Shown here: positions 28,479 through 40,072 of the stretch, in pieces
Position numbering within the stretch: position 1 is the stretch's first letter
Layout: each line of letters starts with the position of its first letter
From: Tatumella saanichensis
GTDB taxonomy: Bacteria; Pseudomonadota; Gammaproteobacteria; Enterobacterales; Enterobacteriaceae
DNA: 64,000 bases
Assembly: GCF_000439375.1 (NCBI RefSeq)
Contig: NZ_ATMI01000041.1
Span: forward strand, 186,001-250,000
Reading direction: 5' to 3'
Notes under the pieces: generated by a model
Database searches by the model: none
What the model saw: only the letters and a program-made list of their open reading frames with translations
What the model was told of the DNA's origin: nothing
Translations under genes and position numbers: made by a program

Positions 28479-29222
28479 ATGGCTGGACACAGTAAATGGG
28501 CTAACACCAAACACCGTAAAGCAGCACAGGATGCAAAACGCGGTAAAATCTTCACCAAGATCATTCGTGAGCTGGTGACCGCAGCGAAATTAGGCGGTGC
28601 CGATCCATCTTCTAACCCACGTTTACGTGCGGCTATGGATAAAGCCTTATCCAATAACATGACCCGGGACACCATGGATCGTGCCATTGCCCGTGGTGCC
28701 GGTGGTGAAGATAATGCCAACATGGAAACCATTATCTATGAAGGATACGGCCCAGGTGGCAGCGCGATTATGGTTGAGTGTCTGAGTGATAACCGTAACC
28801 GTACCGTTTCCGAAGTCCGTCACGCCTTCACTAAAACCGGCGGAAACCTCGGGACTGACGGTTCGGTAGCCTATCTGTTCAGCCGCAAAGGTATTATCTC
28901 CTATGCCCCAGGTCAGGATGAAGATGTCTTAATGGAAGCAGCACTGGAAGCCGGCGCAGAAGACGTGGTCAGCTACGATGATGGCGCGATTGACGTGTTC
29001 ACCGCTTGGGAAGAACTGGGTAAAGTGCGCGATGCGCTAGAAGCTACCGGCCTGAAAGGGGACGAAGCGGAAGTCACCATGATCCCATCGACCAAAGCAG
29101 AAATGGATGCCGAAACCGCACCAAAACTGATGCGTCTGGTCGACATGCTGGAAGATTGCGATGATGTGCAGGAAGTTTACCATAACGGTGAAATCTCTGA
29201 CGAAGTCGCAGCTAGCCTGTAA
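28479..29222 (+). CDS. yebC: YebC/PmpR-family translation/transcription factor
   Basis: A 247-residue YebC (E. coli 246). It starts with the conserved [23 protein letters not shown] block and includes [15 protein letters not shown], the YEGYGPGG motif and the TKTGGNLG loop. Members have been described as DNA-binding regulators and, more recently, as ribosome factors easing translation of proline-rich stretches. It lies between nudB and ruvC in the conserved order. Confidence 0.97.
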   Translation: MAGHSKWANTKHRKAAQDAKRGKIFTKIIRELVTAAKLGGADPSSNPRLRAAMDKALSNNMTRDTMDRAIARGAGGEDNANMETIIYEGYGPGGSAIMVECLSDNRNRTVSEVRHAFTKTGGNLGTDGSVAYLFSRKGIISYAPGQDEDVLMEAALEAGAEDVVSYDDGAIDVFTAWEELGKVRDALEATGLKGDEAEVTMIPSTKAEMDAETAPKLMRLVDMLEDCDDVQEVYHNGEISDEVAASL

Positions 29223-29257
29223 CCGGCATCTGCTGTCGCAGTGGATTGAGAGAACAT

Positions 29258-29779
29258 ATGGCGATTATTCTGGGGATTGATCCGGGGTCAAGAATTACCG
29301 GTTACGGTGTGATCCGCCAGACCGGCAGGCAGTTAACCTATTTGGGCAGTGGCTGTATTCGCACCAATACCCCTGAACTACCGGAACGGTTGCGTCTGAT
29401 CTATGCCGGGGTGAGCGAAATCATTACCCAATTTTCGCCGGATTACTTTGCCATTGAACAGGTATTCATGGCGAAAAATGCCGACTCTGCTCTGAAACTT
29501 GGACAAGCGAGAGGGGCCGCCATCGTGGCCGCCGTCAATTTAGCGCTGCCGGTATTTGAGTATGCTGCCAGACAGGTTAAACAGACGGTCACCGGTACCG
29601 GGGCAGCGGAAAAGTCACAGGTTCAGCATATGGTGCGTAATCTGTTAAAACTGCCGTCCAATCCGCAGGCGGACGCTGCCGATGCGTTGGCGATTGCCAT
29701 CACGCATTGCCATATCAGCCAGAACAGCGTGCGGGTCAGTGACAAATCATTACTGCTTGCTCGTGGGCGATTACGCTAA
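29258..29779 (+). CDS. ruvC: Holliday junction endonuclease RuvC
   Basis: A 173-residue resolvase cutting Holliday junctions symmetrically. Acidic catalytic residues are visible in [14 protein letters not shown] (Asp7), FAIEQVF (Glu) and the C-terminal [13 protein letters not shown] (Asp pair). The ATG giving [10 protein letters not shown] is chosen over a TTG four codons upstream. A hairpin that is also a LexA box follows, separating ruvC from ruvAB. Confidence 0.97.
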   Translation: MAIILGIDPGSRITGYGVIRQTGRQLTYLGSGCIRTNTPELPERLRLIYAGVSEIITQFSPDYFAIEQVFMAKNADSALKLGQARGAAIVAAVNLALPVFEYAARQVKQTVTGTGAAEKSQVQHMVRNLLKLPSNPQADAADALAIAITHCHISQNSVRVSDKSLLLARGRLR

Positions 29780-29800
29780 CAGGCTGGGTTAAACCAGAGG

Positions 29801-29827
29801 GGCTGGATATTCATCCAGCCTTTTTTG
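29801..29827 (+). promoter_or_regulatory. LexA (SOS) box overlapping the ruvC terminator, upstream of ruvAB
   Basis: The palindrome CTGGATATTCATCCAG at 29803-29818 fits the LexA consensus CTG-N10-CAG and, from memory, closely resembles the E. coli ruvAB operator. The same bases form an 8-bp hairpin (GGCTGGAT/ATCCAGCC) followed by TTTTTT, a good terminator for ruvC. It lies about 55 bases before ruvA. Confidence 0.82.
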
Positions 29828-29871
29828 TGTTATAACCCTCAGAATCAACGTAAACAAAAAGGATAGAGACA

Positions 29872-30489
29872 GTGATTGGTCGTCTGCGGGGTCTAATACT
29901 GGAAAAACAGCCACCACTGGTGTTAATTGAAGCAGGCGGAGTGGGCTATGAAGTCCATATGCCAATGACCTGTTTTTATGAGCTACCAGAACAAAATCAG
30001 GAAGCAGCCATCTTTACCCACTTTGTGGTTAGGGAAGATGCGCAACTGCTGTATGGTTTCAACAATAAGCAGGAACGGACGCTGTTCCGTGAATTGATCA
30101 AAGTTAACGGTGTGGGTCCTAAACTGGCGCTGGCTATCCTTTCCGGTATGTCTGCACAGCAGTTTGTCCAAGCGGTTGAGCATCAGGAAATCGGCGCATT
30201 GGTGAAGTTACCGGGTGTGGGTAAGAAAACCGCTGAGCGATTGGTGGTTGAAATGAAAGACCGCTTTAAAGGACTGCACGGCGATCTGTTCTCCGGCGAG
30301 ACATCGTTTGAACTTTCCGCGCCATCTTCCGCGCCTGCACAGAGCAATGATGCCGAATCGGAAGCGGTAGCGGCACTGGTGGCGCTGGGCTATAAGCCTC
30401 AGGAGGCCAGCCGTATGATCAGTAAAGTCGGCCACCCGGGGGCTGACTGCGAAACCTTAATCCGTGAAGCACTGCGTGCTGCAATTTAG
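29872..30489 (+). CDS. ruvA: Holliday junction branch migration subunit RuvA
   Basis: A 205-residue RuvA that binds the four-way junction and docks RuvB. It has an N-terminal OB domain ([31 protein letters not shown]), helix-hairpin-helix motifs ([13 protein letters not shown] and [19 protein letters not shown]) and a C-terminal UBA-like RuvB-binding domain. The start is GTG after a GGATAGAGA leader. ruvB follows after 8 bases; the pair should be SOS-induced through the LexA box upstream. Confidence 0.98.
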   Translation: MIGRLRGLILEKQPPLVLIEAGGVGYEVHMPMTCFYELPEQNQEAAIFTHFVVREDAQLLYGFNNKQERTLFRELIKVNGVGPKLALAILSGMSAQQFVQAVEHQEIGALVKLPGVGKKTAERLVVEMKDRFKGLHGDLFSGETSFELSAPSSAPAQSNDAESEAVAALVALGYKPQEASRMISKVGHPGADCETLIREALRAAI

Positions 30490-30497
30490 AGGCCTGT

Positions 30498-31505
30498 ATG
30501 ATTGAAGCTGACCGTCTGATCTCCGCTGCGCCGCAAACCGAAGAAGAGACTTTAGATCGTGCCATCCGGCCGAAATTACTTGATGAGTATGTCGGACAGC
30601 CGCAGGTGCGCGAGCAGATGGAAATCTTCATTAAAGCGGCCAAAATGCGTAATGATGCCCTCGATCATCTGCTGATCTTCGGCCCGCCGGGGTTAGGGAA
30701 GACCACCTTGGCCAATATCGTTGCCAATGAGATGGGCGTCAATCTACGGACTACCTCTGGTCCCGTGCTGGAGAAAGCGGGCGATTTAGCGGCGATGCTG
30801 ACCAACCTTGAGCCCCATGATGTGCTGTTTATCGATGAAATTCATCGACTCTCCCCGGTGGTCGAAGAGGTACTCTATCCGGCGATGGAAGACTATCAGC
30901 TGGATATTATGATCGGTGAAGGGCCGGCGGCGCGTTCGATTAAAATCGATCTGCCACCGTTTACCCTGATCGGTGCCACAACCCGAGCGGGCTCACTGAC
31001 CTCACCGTTGCGTGACCGTTTCGGCATTGTTCAGCGTCTGGAGTTCTATCAGGTTAAGGATTTACAACACATTATCTCGCGAAGCGCCGCTTGTCTGGGA
31101 CTGCCTTTGAGTGACGAAGGTGCACTGGAGATTGCTCGCCGTGCCCGGGGCACGCCGCGTATCGCCAACCGTCTATTACGTCGTGTTCGTGATTATGCTG
31201 AGGTAAAAGCCGCCGGTGAGATGAGTGGCGGTGTAACCGGCAGCGCACTGGACATGCTGGATGTCGACAGTGAAGGCTTTGATTTTATGGACCGCAAATT
31301 ACTGCTGGCTATCATTGATAAATTTACCGGCGGACCGGTGGGCTTGGATAACCTCGCGGCAGCAATCGGGGAAGAGCGAGAAACCATCGAGGATGTGATT
31401 GAACCCTACCTGATCCAGCAGGGCTTTATTCAGCGTACTCCACGGGGTAGGATGGCGACACAGCACGCCTATCGCCACTTTAATATCGTCCGCGACCCAG
31501 ACTAA
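30498..31505 (+). CDS. ruvB: Holliday junction branch migration ATPase RuvB
   Basis: A 335-residue AAA+ motor (E. coli 336). Walker A is GPPGLGKTT, Walker [10 protein letters not shown], sensor 1 lies in [11 protein letters not shown] with the arginine finger in PLRDRFG. The C-terminal winged helix ([17 protein letters not shown]) contacts DNA. Forms the ruvAB operon and is convergent with znuB. Confidence 0.98.
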   Translation: MIEADRLISAAPQTEEETLDRAIRPKLLDEYVGQPQVREQMEIFIKAAKMRNDALDHLLIFGPPGLGKTTLANIVANEMGVNLRTTSGPVLEKAGDLAAMLTNLEPHDVLFIDEIHRLSPVVEEVLYPAMEDYQLDIMIGEGPAARSIKIDLPPFTLIGATTRAGSLTSPLRDRFGIVQRLEFYQVKDLQHIISRSAACLGLPLSDEGALEIARRARGTPRIANRLLRRVRDYAEVKAAGEMSGGVTGSALDMLDVDSEGFDFMDRKLLLAIIDKFTGGPVGLDNLAAAIGEERETIEDVIEPYLIQQGFIQRTPRGRMATQHAYRHFNIVRDPD

Positions 31506-31514
31506 ACGCCGGTA

Positions 31515-32300
31515 TCACCCGACGGTTTTCTTCAGCAGACTGAATACAAATAGTAGTCCACTGCACAGCACTACTGACGGCCCGGCGGGGGTATCGTAAA
31601 GGGCCGAAAAGGCCATACCGCCGGTTACCGACAGCATGCCACACACCACCGCCCCAAACGCCATCTGCTCGGGTGAACGGGCAAAACGCCGTGCGGTGGC
31701 CGCTGGGATAATCAGCAGCGACGTGATGATCAATGCGCCGACAAACTTCATCGCTACCCCAATAGTCAGTGCGGTCACCAGCATCAGCAATAGACGGCTA
31801 CGGGGCAGGTTGACGCCTTCAACTTGTGCCAGGTCAGGGCTTAAAGTCATCAATAATAATGATCGCCACTGCCAACCGAGGAGCGCGACTACCACGGCGA
31901 CACCGCCACCAATCAGCCACAGGTCTTGGGGCACTACCGACAAGAGATCACCGAAAAGGTAAGCCATTAGATCGACTCGTACCCCTGACATGAGGCTGAC
32001 CACGACCAGCCCCAGTGATAAGGCCGTGTGCGCCATAATTCCCAGCAGGGTATCGACAGCCAAAGGTTGGCGATATTCGATGAGCACCAGCAACACGGCC
32101 AACAGCAGTGTGATCGCAATTACCGCGTAGTAAGGGTTGATATTTAGCAGTAAACCAAAGGCGACGCCCAGCAGTGAGGCATGGGCCAGCGTATCGCCGA
32201 AATAGGACATCCGCCGCCATACGACAAAAGAACCCAGCGGACCCGCCGCCAAGGTCAGCATCATTCCGCCCAGCCAACCGGGTAACAGTAATTCGAGCAT
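31515..32300 (-). CDS. znuB: zinc ABC transporter permease
   Basis: A 261-residue inner-membrane permease of the ABC-3 family (E. coli ZnuB 261), with about seven to eight hydrophobic segments. Recognisable blocks are [41 protein letters not shown] abridged as its first 40 residues, and the [15 protein letters not shown] cytoplasmic coupling region. It carries Zn2+ across the membrane. It follows znuC with a 4-base gap. Confidence 0.97.
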   Translation of the reverse strand: MLELLLPGWLGGMMLTLAAGPLGSFVVWRRMSYFGDTLAHASLLGVAFGLLLNINPYYAVIAITLLLAVLLVLIEYRQPLAVDTLLGIMAHTALSLGLVVVSLMSGVRVDLMAYLFGDLLSVVPQDLWLIGGGVAVVVALLGWQWRSLLLMTLSPDLAQVEGVNLPRSRLLLMLVTALTIGVAMKFVGALIITSLLIIPAATARRFARSPEQMAFGAVVCGMLSVTGGMAFSALYDTPAGPSVVLCSGLLFVFSLLKKTVG

Positions 32301-32304
32301 CGGC

Positions 32305-33051
32305 TTATTTCCCTTTTGTCAGAACAATACGGCCGCGTAGATCATGGCGGTGGTTATGTTGGTGCCGGTAAATGCCTAGTTGTTGTGCGCCACGGGTGCC
32401 GAACATCGCCACAAACTCCGGATGCTGTGAGACCACCTCAGGTTTACCGGAGCAGCAGATATGCTGGTTTAGGCATAACACTTCATCAGTACGGGCCATC
32501 ACCAGATGCAGGTCATGCGAGACCATCAGCACCGCACAGCCGGTTTGTTGGCGGATCTGATTGATCAAGTCATACAGGGCAACTTGGCCATTAACGTCGA
32601 CACCTTGGGTCGGTTCATCAAGCACCAGTAACTGCGGGTCACCCAACAGTGCCCGTGCCAGCAGCACTCTCTGCATCTCTCCACCGGATAAATTCTGCAG
32701 GGTAGCATTTTCCAGCCCTAACGCATTGACCTGCTGTAGACAGGAGTGGACCGCCGCCGGAGTGGCCTGCGGTGACAATGTCATAAAACGACCTACAGTC
32801 AGGGGAAGCGCCGGGTCGATATGCAGTTTTTGCGGCACGTAGCCGATACGTAGGTTGTTGGCACGCACACAGGTACCCGAAGAGGGTTTTAGTAATCCAA
32901 GGATCACCCTGACCAGCGTTGATTTTCCGGCGCCGTTAGGGCCGAGTAACGTCAGAATACGGCCCGGTTGCAGTGTCAGGGAGATGCCGCTTAGCACATG
33001 GCGCTGATCGAAGGTGACAGAGATATCCGTCAAGGTGACGAGCATGGTCAT
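32305..33051 (-). CDS. znuC: zinc ABC transporter ATP-binding protein
   Basis: A 248-residue ABC ATPase (E. coli 251). Walker A is GPNGAGKST, signature LSGGEMQRV, Walker [14 protein letters not shown]-loop MVSHDLH. The C-terminal tail [13 protein letters not shown] is histidine-rich, as in E. coli ZnuC, and may sense or buffer zinc. First gene of znuCB, divergent from znuA with a Zur-like site between. Confidence 0.97.
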   Translation of the reverse strand: MTMLVTLTDISVTFDQRHVLSGISLTLQPGRILTLLGPNGAGKSTLVRVILGLLKPSSGTCVRANNLRIGYVPQKLHIDPALPLTVGRFMTLSPQATPAAVHSCLQQVNALGLENATLQNLSGGEMQRVLLARALLGDPQLLVLDEPTQGVDVNGQVALYDLINQIRQQTGCAVLMVSHDLHLVMARTDEVLCLNQHICCSGKPEVVSQHPEFVAMFGTRGAQQLGIYRHQHNHRHDLRGRIVLTKGK

Positions 33052-33075
33052 AGTATTTACATTTTGTCACAAAGG

Positions 33076-33100
33076 GTATTATGTTATAATATCACAATTA
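33076..33100. promoter_or_regulatory. Zur-like operator between znuA and znuCB
   Basis: The core TGTTATAATATCACA (33082-33096) matches the E. coli znuCB/znuA Zur site as I remember it and sits in the 78-base divergent gap, overlapping a TATAAT -10. One site could repress both directions when zinc is plentiful. Confidence 0.75.
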
Positions 33101-33129
33101 CTGACAATTACACTGAAGATTGACTCACT

Positions 33130-34101
33130 ATGTTACATTTCAAGGCTAAGACACTGATCCCCCTTTTTGTAGCAGGCAGTAGTCTGCTGTTTGCTGCCAC
33201 TGCTCACAGTGCAGTGGTAACCTCGATTAGGCCTCTGGGGTTTATTGCATCAGCGATTGCCAGTGGTGTTACGCCGGTTGAGGTGATCCTACCGGATGGG
33301 GCGTCAGAGCATGACTATGCGTTACGACCCTCCGATATCAAGCGGATTAAAAACGGTGACTTAGTGGTGTGGGTTGGACCACAGATGGAAGCGTTTATGG
33401 ATAAAGCCGTGGCGACATTGCCTGAGGAAAATCGCCTTGAATTGGCAGCATTACCTTCGGTCCAGGCACTGTTGCAAAAGGGGGAACATGAACACGCAGA
33501 GGATCTGGGTCACGAGCACTCTCACAGCCATGATGATCACCCACAGGCAACGGAGAACTCTGATGTTCATCACTCACATGGGCAATATAATATGCACCTG
33601 TGGATGTCATTACCTATTGCAAAAGCCTCTGCGATCGCAATTCATAACAAGCTGGTGGAACTTATGCCCACCAGTAGAGACAAATTGGATGCTAACTTGG
33701 CACTATTCAGTGCTGAACTGGATCAGGCAGATCAACAGATCCGCAATCGGCTAGCACCGATGTCCCACAAAGGGTATTTCGTCTTCCATGACGCATACGG
33801 CTATTTTGAACACCATTACGGGTTATCGCCGCTGGGCTATTTTACCGTAAACCCGGAAATCCAGCCTGGTGCAGTGCGGTTACATCAGATCAGAACACAA
33901 TTGGTTGAGCAAAAAGCGGTGTGCGTTTTTGCTGAGCCACAATTCAGGCCAGCCGTCATTGATGCTGTGACTCGGGGAACCGGAGTGCGTATTGGAACAC
34001 TGGACCCACTGGGGATAGGCATCAGCCTGACTCAAGACAGTTACATCAGATTTTTAACGCAACTGTCCGGCCAGTACACAAGCTGCCTGGAAGGAGCATA
34101 A
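33130..34101 (+). CDS. znuA: zinc ABC transporter substrate-binding protein
   Basis: A 323-residue periplasmic zinc-binding protein. The Sec signal peptide ends near AATAHS; mature blocks are [42 protein letters not shown] charged histidine-rich loop ([18 protein letters not shown] and HHSHG, about residues 119-152) is diagnostic of ZnuA. Zinc ligands are the His in ASEHDY, the His in YNMHLW and the His in [12 protein letters not shown]. It works with ZnuB and ZnuC across the divergent promoter. Confidence 0.97.
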   Translation: MLHFKAKTLIPLFVAGSSLLFAATAHSAVVTSIRPLGFIASAIASGVTPVEVILPDGASEHDYALRPSDIKRIKNGDLVVWVGPQMEAFMDKAVATLPEENRLELAALPSVQALLQKGEHEHAEDLGHEHSHSHDDHPQATENSDVHHSHGQYNMHLWMSLPIAKASAIAIHNKLVELMPTSRDKLDANLALFSAELDQADQQIRNRLAPMSHKGYFVFHDAYGYFEHHYGLSPLGYFTVNPEIQPGAVRLHQIRTQLVEQKAVCVFAEPQFRPAVIDAVTRGTGVRIGTLDPLGIGISLTQDSYIRFLTQLSGQYTSCLEGA

Positions 34102-34116
34102 AAGGAAAATAAATAA

Positions 34117-35439
34117 GTGCAGCAGATAGCCCGCTCTGTCGCTCTGGCAATGAATACCTTGCCGCGGCCCCACCGCATTATACTGGGGTCGCTGACAGTA
34201 ATTACGCTCGCGGTTGCCGTCTGGCGACCGCCGTTTTATCACCATAGCGAAGATTCCGACGTCATCGTCAGAACCATCGAAACCGATGCAGAAAACCTGC
34301 GAACATTATTGCCGGAAGCCAGTGAACCTGTGGACCAAACCACTTCTTCTCCAGAAGAAGAATCCCCATCGGAAGAGACCGACAGCAGTGATGTTGCAGA
34401 TACCCGTGATTACACGGTATCGTCTGGTGATACACTGAGCAGCGTCCTTAACCAATTTGGTGTTGATCTCAATGATATCAATGCATTGGTTGCCAGTGAT
34501 AAAGATTTACGTACCTTAAATGTCGGCCAGACCCTGAGTTGGACCCTGACCCCAGACGGCAATTTGCAGTCACTCAGTTGGAGCCTGTCCCGGCGCGAGA
34601 GCCGTGACTACCAGCGCACGGATCAAGGAACCTTCACTATGACACCTTCCATCCAGAAGGGGGTCTGGCAGGATACTGTTCTACGTGGAACGGTGCAGGG
34701 TAGCTTTGCCGTGAGTGCCGTGCAGGCTGGCCTGAGTCGTACTGAAGCCAGTACGGTGACCAAAGCGCTACAGTGGCAGATGGATTTTCGAAAGCTACGC
34801 AGTGGTGACAAGTTCAGCGTGCTACTCTCTCGGGAAAAGCTAGACGGTAAAGCCATGCAGAGTCAGCTACTGGCAGTCCGGTTACAATCGGGTGGCAAGG
34901 ATTATTACGCGTTTCGTGCCGAAGACGGCAAGTATTACGACCGCAGTGGCTCAGGGTTGTCCCGTGGCTTTATGCGCTTTCCGACGGTGAAACAATATCG
35001 GGTTTCCTCAGGGTTTAATCCGCGTCGACTTAACCCAGTTACCGGCAGAGTTGCACCCCACCGCGGAGTAGACTTTGCTGTGCCAGTTGGTACGCCGGTA
35101 CTGGCAGTAGGTGACGGTGAAGTCGAAGTGGCAAAAAGGAGTGGCGCGGCGGGTAACTACGTAGCATTGCGTCATGGACGTCAATATATGACCCGTTATA
35201 TGCACCTTAGTCGTCTGCTGGTGAAGCCTGGGCAGAAAGTGAAGCGCGGCGATCGTATTGCGTTATCAGGGAACACCGGCCGCTCAACCGGCCCTCATCT
35301 GCATTATGAAATCTGGATCAATAACCAAGCGGTGAATCCATTAACCGCACGATTACCTGATATTGAAGGACTGAGTGGTAAGGATCGTAAGGATTATCTG
35401 GCGCAGGTTAAAGACTGGCAGAAACAGCTGACGTTATAA
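34117..35439 (+). CDS. mepM: murein DD-endopeptidase MepM
   Basis: A 440-residue envelope peptidase (E. coli 440) that cuts D-Ala-mDAP cross-links to let new glycan strands in. It starts MQQIARSVALAMNTLPRPHR, with a membrane anchor at about 25-40 (ILGSLTVITLAVAVW), an acidic linker, a LysM-type peptidoglycan-binding segment (YTVSSGDTLSSVLNQFGVD) and a C-terminal M23 LytM domain with the zinc ligands in HRGVDFAVPVGTPV and HLHYEIW. The start is GTG, 15 bases after znuA. In E. coli MepM is degraded by Prc with NlpI; prc is also in this window. Confidence 0.97.
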   Translation: MQQIARSVALAMNTLPRPHRIILGSLTVITLAVAVWRPPFYHHSEDSDVIVRTIETDAENLRTLLPEASEPVDQTTSSPEEESPSEETDSSDVADTRDYTVSSGDTLSSVLNQFGVDLNDINALVASDKDLRTLNVGQTLSWTLTPDGNLQSLSWSLSRRESRDYQRTDQGTFTMTPSIQKGVWQDTVLRGTVQGSFAVSAVQAGLSRTEASTVTKALQWQMDFRKLRSGDKFSVLLSREKLDGKAMQSQLLAVRLQSGGKDYYAFRAEDGKYYDRSGSGLSRGFMRFPTVKQYRVSSGFNPRRLNPVTGRVAPHRGVDFAVPVGTPVLAVGDGEVEVAKRSGAAGNYVALRHGRQYMTRYMHLSRLLVKPGQKVKRGDRIALSGNTGRSTGPHLHYEIWINNQAVNPLTARLPDIEGLSGKDRKDYLAQVKDWQKQLTL

Positions 35440-35474
35440 GGGCATAGCTCACCCAACGTGAACACTCCATAGCA

Positions 35475-35505
35475 AAGCCGGTGTATTTTCACTCGGCTTT
35501 TTTCA
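35475..35505 (+). terminator. znuA-mepM terminator
   Basis: Imperfect stem around AAGCCG/CGGCTT with a short loop followed by six T, about 45 bases after the mepM stop. Confidence 0.7.
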
Positions 35506-35575
35506 ATTGTGCAGATGAATATTGCAAATTATCCCCTCAGCACTATCATAACCGGTTCATTACAGAGGTTAGTGC

Positions 35576-36538
35576 ATGAAGAATGAGAAAAAAAGCGCTG
35601 CAGAGTTTATTCCGCAGTTTAAAGCGGAGTTTCTGAAACCCAAATTCTGGGGCAATTGGCTGGCAATCGGTGCCCTGGGCGGCATGGCATTGCTCCCCGC
35701 GGCGCTGCGTGATCCACTACTTGGCTCACTGGGACACCGAGTTGGTCGGCTGGCGAAAAGTGCCCGCCGTCGTGCACGTATTAATCTGATCTATTGTCTG
35801 CCGGAGCTTTCAGAGGCAGAGCGTGAAACCATTATCGATAATATGTTCAGCACTGCGCCTCAAGCGATGGTGATGATGGCCGAACTGGCGCTAAAAAAAC
35901 CGCACAGTATTCGGCAGCGAGTGAACTGGCATGGCCGTGAAATCATTGATGAACTGCAGGCGCAGCAGCAGAATGTCATTTTCCTGGTGCCCCATGGTTG
36001 GGCCGTAGACATTCCGGCGATGTTGCTAGCGTCAGAAGGGCAAAAAATGGCGGCCATGTTCCATAACCAGAAAAATCCGTTGATGGACTATATCTGGAAT
36101 CGCCTACGCCGTATCTACGGTGGCCGTATGCATGCCCGCAATGACGGTATTAAGCCGTTTATTAGTTCAGTGCGTCAGGGATACTGGGGCTATTATTTGC
36201 CCGATCAGGATCACGGTCCGGAGCACAGCGAGTTTGTTGATTTCTTTGCTACCTACAAGGCGACGCTGCCGGCGATTGGTCGTTTGATGAAAGTGTGTCG
36301 TGCCAAAGTGGTACCGCTGTTTCCGGTGTACAACGGTAAAACGCATCAGTTGGATGTGTATATCCGCCCGCCGATGGATGACTTGGCAGAGGCCGATGAT
36401 AAAACCTTGGCCCGTCGGATGAATGAAGAGGTTGAAGTGTTCGTTCGGCCACATCCTGAGCAGTACACGTGGATACTCAAACTACTGAAAACCCGTAAAA
36501 ATGGGGATATCGAACCCTACGAACGTCGCGACCTGTAA
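35576..36538 (+). CDS. lpxM: lipid A myristoyltransferase
   Basis: A 320-residue inner-membrane acyltransferase (E. coli LpxM 323) that adds the last secondary acyl chain to Kdo2-lipid A. The HX4D catalytic motif is HGWAVD in [11 protein letters not shown]. Other blocks are [18 protein letters not shown] (membrane anchor near residue 24) and [18 protein letters not shown]. It is convergent with pykA, the conserved order. Confidence 0.96.
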   Translation: MKNEKKSAAEFIPQFKAEFLKPKFWGNWLAIGALGGMALLPAALRDPLLGSLGHRVGRLAKSARRRARINLIYCLPELSEAERETIIDNMFSTAPQAMVMMAELALKKPHSIRQRVNWHGREIIDELQAQQQNVIFLVPHGWAVDIPAMLLASEGQKMAAMFHNQKNPLMDYIWNRLRRIYGGRMHARNDGIKPFISSVRQGYWGYYLPDQDHGPEHSEFVDFFATYKATLPAIGRLMKVCRAKVVPLFPVYNGKTHQLDVYIRPPMDDLAEADDKTLARRMNEEVEVFVRPHPEQYTWILKLLKTRKNGDIEPYERRDL

Positions 36539-36586
36539 CCGGTTACTGTGTGAGAGGGCTGGCGTTGCCGCCAGCCCTCTCACGGT

Positions 36587-38029
36587 TTACTCTACGCGCA
36601 GCACGCGGCTGGTATTGGTCGTTCCGCTGGCCCCCATCACATCTCCCTGGGTGACAATCACTAAATCGCCACTCATCAGATAACCCCGTTCGCGCAGTAA
36701 GCTGATGGCATCATGCACCGCCGCAACGCCATCGGTATAGGACTTAAAGGCGACGGGCGTCACGCCACGGTACATTGCCGTACGGTTTAGGGTTTCCGGA
36801 TGACGAGATAGGGCGAAAATTGGTAACCCGGAGGTGATCCGTGAGGTCATCAATGCCGTTCTGCCAGATTCTGTCATGGTAATAATTGCCGTCACACCCT
36901 GTAGGTGGTTAGCAGCATACATCGCCGACATGGCAATGGCTTCCTCGATATTATCGAACTGCACATCTAGGCGGTGTTTCGAGACATTCAGACTAGGGAT
37001 TTTCTCTGCACCCAAGCAGACATCGGCCATCGCCTTGACGGTTTCTGCGGGATATTGTCCGGCAGCAGTTTCCGCAGACAGCATTACCGCATCGGTTCCA
37101 TCCAATACCGCATTGGCCACATCCATGACCTCAGCGCGGGTTGGCATTGGGTTAGTGATCATCGACTCCATCATCTGGGTAGCCGTGATGACGGCGCGAT
37201 TCAGTTGACGGGCACGGCGGATCAGGTTCTTCTGGGTACCCACTAATTCTGGATCGCCGATTTCAACCCCGAGATCACCACGCGCTACCATCACCACATC
37301 ACAGGCGAGAATAATGTCATCCATCGCTTGTATCGAAGCGACTGCTTCTGCACGTTCGACTTTGGCAACGATCTGCGCCTCACAGCCAGCTTCACGGGCC
37401 AAACGGCGGGCATAATGTAAATCCTCGCCGGTGCGTGGGAAGGAGACGGCTAGATAATCGACGCCAATGCGCGCAGCAGTATGAATATCGGCTTTATCCT
37501 TATCGGTCAAAGCGGCCGCAGACAGCCCACCCCCTAACTTATTGATGCCTTTGTTATTCGACAGTGGGCCGCCAAGGGTGACTTCGGTAAATACCTGAGT
37601 CTCTGATACCTGTATCACTTTCAGTTGTACCCGACCATCATCCAGCAGCAGGATATCCCCAGGCACGACATCTTGCGGCAGACTTTTATAATCGATTCCC
37701 ACTTGTTGTTGATTGCCTTCCCCTTTTTCCAAAGTAGCATCTAATACAAAGCGATCGCCGGTATTGAGGAAGACTTTACCTTCGCGAAAGGTAGAAATAC
37801 GAATTTTCGGTCCCTGTAAATCGCCGAGGATAGCGACATGGCGCCCAAGACGAGCAGCGATTTCACGGGTTTTGTCCGCACGAGCTTGATGATCTTCAGC
37901 ACTGCCATGAGAAAAGTTGAGCCGGACCACGTTGGCTCCAGCAGCGATAATTTTTTCGAGGTTTTTATCCCGGTCAGTGGCAGGGCCCAGGGTAGTGACA
38001 ATTTTGGTTCTTCTCAGTCGTCTTGGCAT
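36587..38029 (-). CDS. pykA: pyruvate kinase II
   Basis: A 480-residue pyruvate kinase (E. coli PykA 480) making pyruvate and ATP from phosphoenolpyruvate. Blocks are [26 protein letters not shown], the Mg/PEP region [13 protein letters not shown] and [18 protein letters not shown]. Residues around the end ([12 protein letters not shown]) match the AMP-activated isozyme II. In E. coli hexR lies between pykA and zwf; here only a 498-base gap is present. Confidence 0.97.
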   Translation of the reverse strand: MPRRLRRTKIVTTLGPATDRDKNLEKIIAAGANVVRLNFSHGSAEDHQARADKTREIAARLGRHVAILGDLQGPKIRISTFREGKVFLNTGDRFVLDATLEKGEGNQQQVGIDYKSLPQDVVPGDILLLDDGRVQLKVIQVSETQVFTEVTLGGPLSNNKGINKLGGGLSAAALTDKDKADIHTAARIGVDYLAVSFPRTGEDLHYARRLAREAGCEAQIVAKVERAEAVASIQAMDDIILACDVVMVARGDLGVEIGDPELVGTQKNLIRRARQLNRAVITATQMMESMITNPMPTRAEVMDVANAVLDGTDAVMLSAETAAGQYPAETVKAMADVCLGAEKIPSLNVSKHRLDVQFDNIEEAIAMSAMYAANHLQGVTAIITMTESGRTALMTSRITSGLPIFALSRHPETLNRTAMYRGVTPVAFKSYTDGVAAVHDAISLLRERGYLMSGDLVIVTQGDVMGASGTTNTSRVLRVE

Positions 38030-38527
38030 GAAAAACTCCGTTGATCATAAAGCAGGGTGCGCACAGACAGTACCCACAGGATAGCGACAGTTTATCTGAT
38101 TACAGGGCAGCGTTTCGAGTACAAATGTTGTCAACCTGTTAACGCAAGCCTGTCCCTCTCTACAGTATCCCCGATAAAGCTGGCCGGTTCTTTGATTCTC
38201 TACAATCTCTGCTTAGAAACTGTGCCTAGGATCCATTAGGCGCGGTTTATAACTATCGCTCTGACAGGCAAAGGCTTAAACGGGAAGCATGCTAAGCTGT
38301 CAATATTACGGCTTAGCCCAATCCTGGCGCAGAAAGCTCCCGCGCAGCCATACTTTTATCGGTCCGCGATGAGGGATGTGACAACACTTTGACGGATCAG
38401 GGTGTTATCTGCGTATTTACCTGACGGCATAAAAAGAAGTACAGTGTCACGCAAATAAATTAATAATGAAAAGAGTCCGGCCTGCGCTGTCAGTGGGCAA
38501 TGATGACTCGGTAATGAGGAGAGTAAA
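38030..38527. other. pykA-zwf intergenic region without hexR
   Basis: This divergent gap is 498 bases long with no open frame beyond about 60 codons. I saw no HexR remnant (its SIS domain and helix-turn-helix would be obvious) and no clear HexR operator. It must contain the pykA and zwf promoters; the AT-rich stretch at 38440-38475 is the likely zwf promoter side. Confidence 0.6.
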
Positions 38528-40003
38528 ATGGCGGTAACCCATCAGGCCCAGGCATGCGATCTGGTCATTTTCGGTGCCAAAGGCGATTTAGCACGCCGCA
38601 AATTGTTGCCTTCCCTGTATCAACTGGAAAAAGCCGGCCAGATCCATGAGGGTTCACGCATTATAGGTGTGGGCCGTGCTGATTGGGATAAAGTGGCCTA
38701 CACCAAAGTGGTGCGCGAGGCGCTGGAAACTTTCATGAAAGAAAAAATCGATGAAGCGCTGTGGGATAAACTCAGCGCCCGTCTCGATTTTTGTAACCTG
38801 GACGTCAATGATGCGGCTCACTTTACCCGTCTCGGTAAAATGCTGGATCAGAAAGAGCGTGTCACCATTAACTATTTTGCGATGCCACCGGGGACCTTTG
38901 GTGCCATCTGTCAGGGACTGGGTAAGGCCAAACTGAACGCTAAACCGGCCCGTGTGGTGATGGAAAAGCCACTTGGCACCTCCTTGGAAACCTCCAAACA
39001 GATTAACGACAGTGTCGGTGAATTCTTCGACGAGAGCCAGGTGTTCCGTATCGACCACTATCTGGGCAAAGAGACAGTGTTGAACCTGCTAGCGCTGCGC
39101 TTTGCTAACTCTATCTTCGTTAACAACTGGGATAACCGTACCATCGATCACGTGCAGATCACCGTGGCGGAAGAGGTCGGTATTGAAGGGCGTTGGGGCT
39201 ACTTCGATAAAGCCGGTCAGATGCGCGATATGATCCAGAACCACTTGCTGCAAATCCTGACTATGATCGCCATGTCACCTCCGTCAGATCTCAGTGCTGA
39301 CAGCATCCGTGACGAAAAGGTCAAAGTGTTACGCTCACTGCGCCGTATCGATGAGACCAATGTGCGGGAAAAAACCGTGCGTGGTCAGTACACCGCCGGT
39401 TTTGTGCAGGGTAAAAAGGTGCCGGGTTATTTGGAAGAAGAGGGTGCCAACAAAACTAGCAGCACCGAAACCTTTGCCGCAATCCGTGTCGACATTGATA
39501 ACTGGCGTTGGGCTGGTGTTCCATTCTATCTAAGAACTGGTAAACGTCTGCCGTCGAAATGTTCAGAGGTGGTGGTCTACTTTAAGAACCCAGAAATGAA
39601 TCTGTTTAAAGATTCCTACGCCGAGTTGCCGCAGAACAAACTGACTATTCGTCTGCAGCCGGATGAAGGTGTGGATATCGAAATCATGAACAAGGTGCCG
39701 GGTCTGGATCACAAACATCATTTACAGACCACCAAACTTGATCTCAGTTTCTCTGAGACCTTTAACGAGTCTCATCTGGCGGATGCGTATGAGCGTCTGC
39801 TGCTGGAGAGTATGCGTGGGATCCAGGCGTTGTTTGTTCGTCGTGACGAAGTGGAAGCGGCGTGGACCTGGGTGGATTCAATCATTAACGCCTGGGCCAG
39901 TGATGGTGATGTGGCTAAGCCTTACCAAGCAGGGACATGGGGACCGGTTGCGTCGGTGGCCATGATCGCTCGTGATGGCCGTTCATGGAACGAGTTTGAA
40001 TAA
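38528..40003 (+). CDS. zwf: glucose-6-phosphate 1-dehydrogenase
   Basis: A 491-residue enzyme (E. coli 491) that starts the oxidative pentose phosphate path, making NADPH. The nucleotide loop is [18 protein letters not shown], the active-site block [11 protein letters not shown], and RTGKRL contacts substrate. The ATG has AGGAGAG upstream. Transcribed alone with a strong terminator. Confidence 0.98.
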   Translation: MAVTHQAQACDLVIFGAKGDLARRKLLPSLYQLEKAGQIHEGSRIIGVGRADWDKVAYTKVVREALETFMKEKIDEALWDKLSARLDFCNLDVNDAAHFTRLGKMLDQKERVTINYFAMPPGTFGAICQGLGKAKLNAKPARVVMEKPLGTSLETSKQINDSVGEFFDESQVFRIDHYLGKETVLNLLALRFANSIFVNNWDNRTIDHVQITVAEEVGIEGRWGYFDKAGQMRDMIQNHLLQILTMIAMSPPSDLSADSIRDEKVKVLRSLRRIDETNVREKTVRGQYTAGFVQGKKVPGYLEEEGANKTSSTETFAAIRVDIDNWRWAGVPFYLRTGKRLPSKCSEVVVYFKNPEMNLFKDSYAELPQNKLTIRLQPDEGVDIEIMNKVPGLDHKHHLQTTKLDLSFSETFNESHLADAYERLLLESMRGIQALFVRRDEVEAAWTWVDSIINAWASDGDVAKPYQAGTWGPVASVAMIARDGRSWNEFE

Positions 40004-40023
40004 TCGCTGATCGTTGCAGAGCA

Positions 40024-40054
40024 AAACGGCCCGCTAAAAGCGGGCCGTTTTTTT
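40024..40054. terminator. zwf/purT bidirectional terminator
   Basis: A 10-bp GC-rich stem ACGGCCCGC/GCGGGCCGT with loop TAAAA, flanked by AAAA on the left and seven T on the right, between convergent zwf and purT. Confidence 0.85.
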
Positions 40055-40072
40055 GGCTTATCTGCTCTGGAA

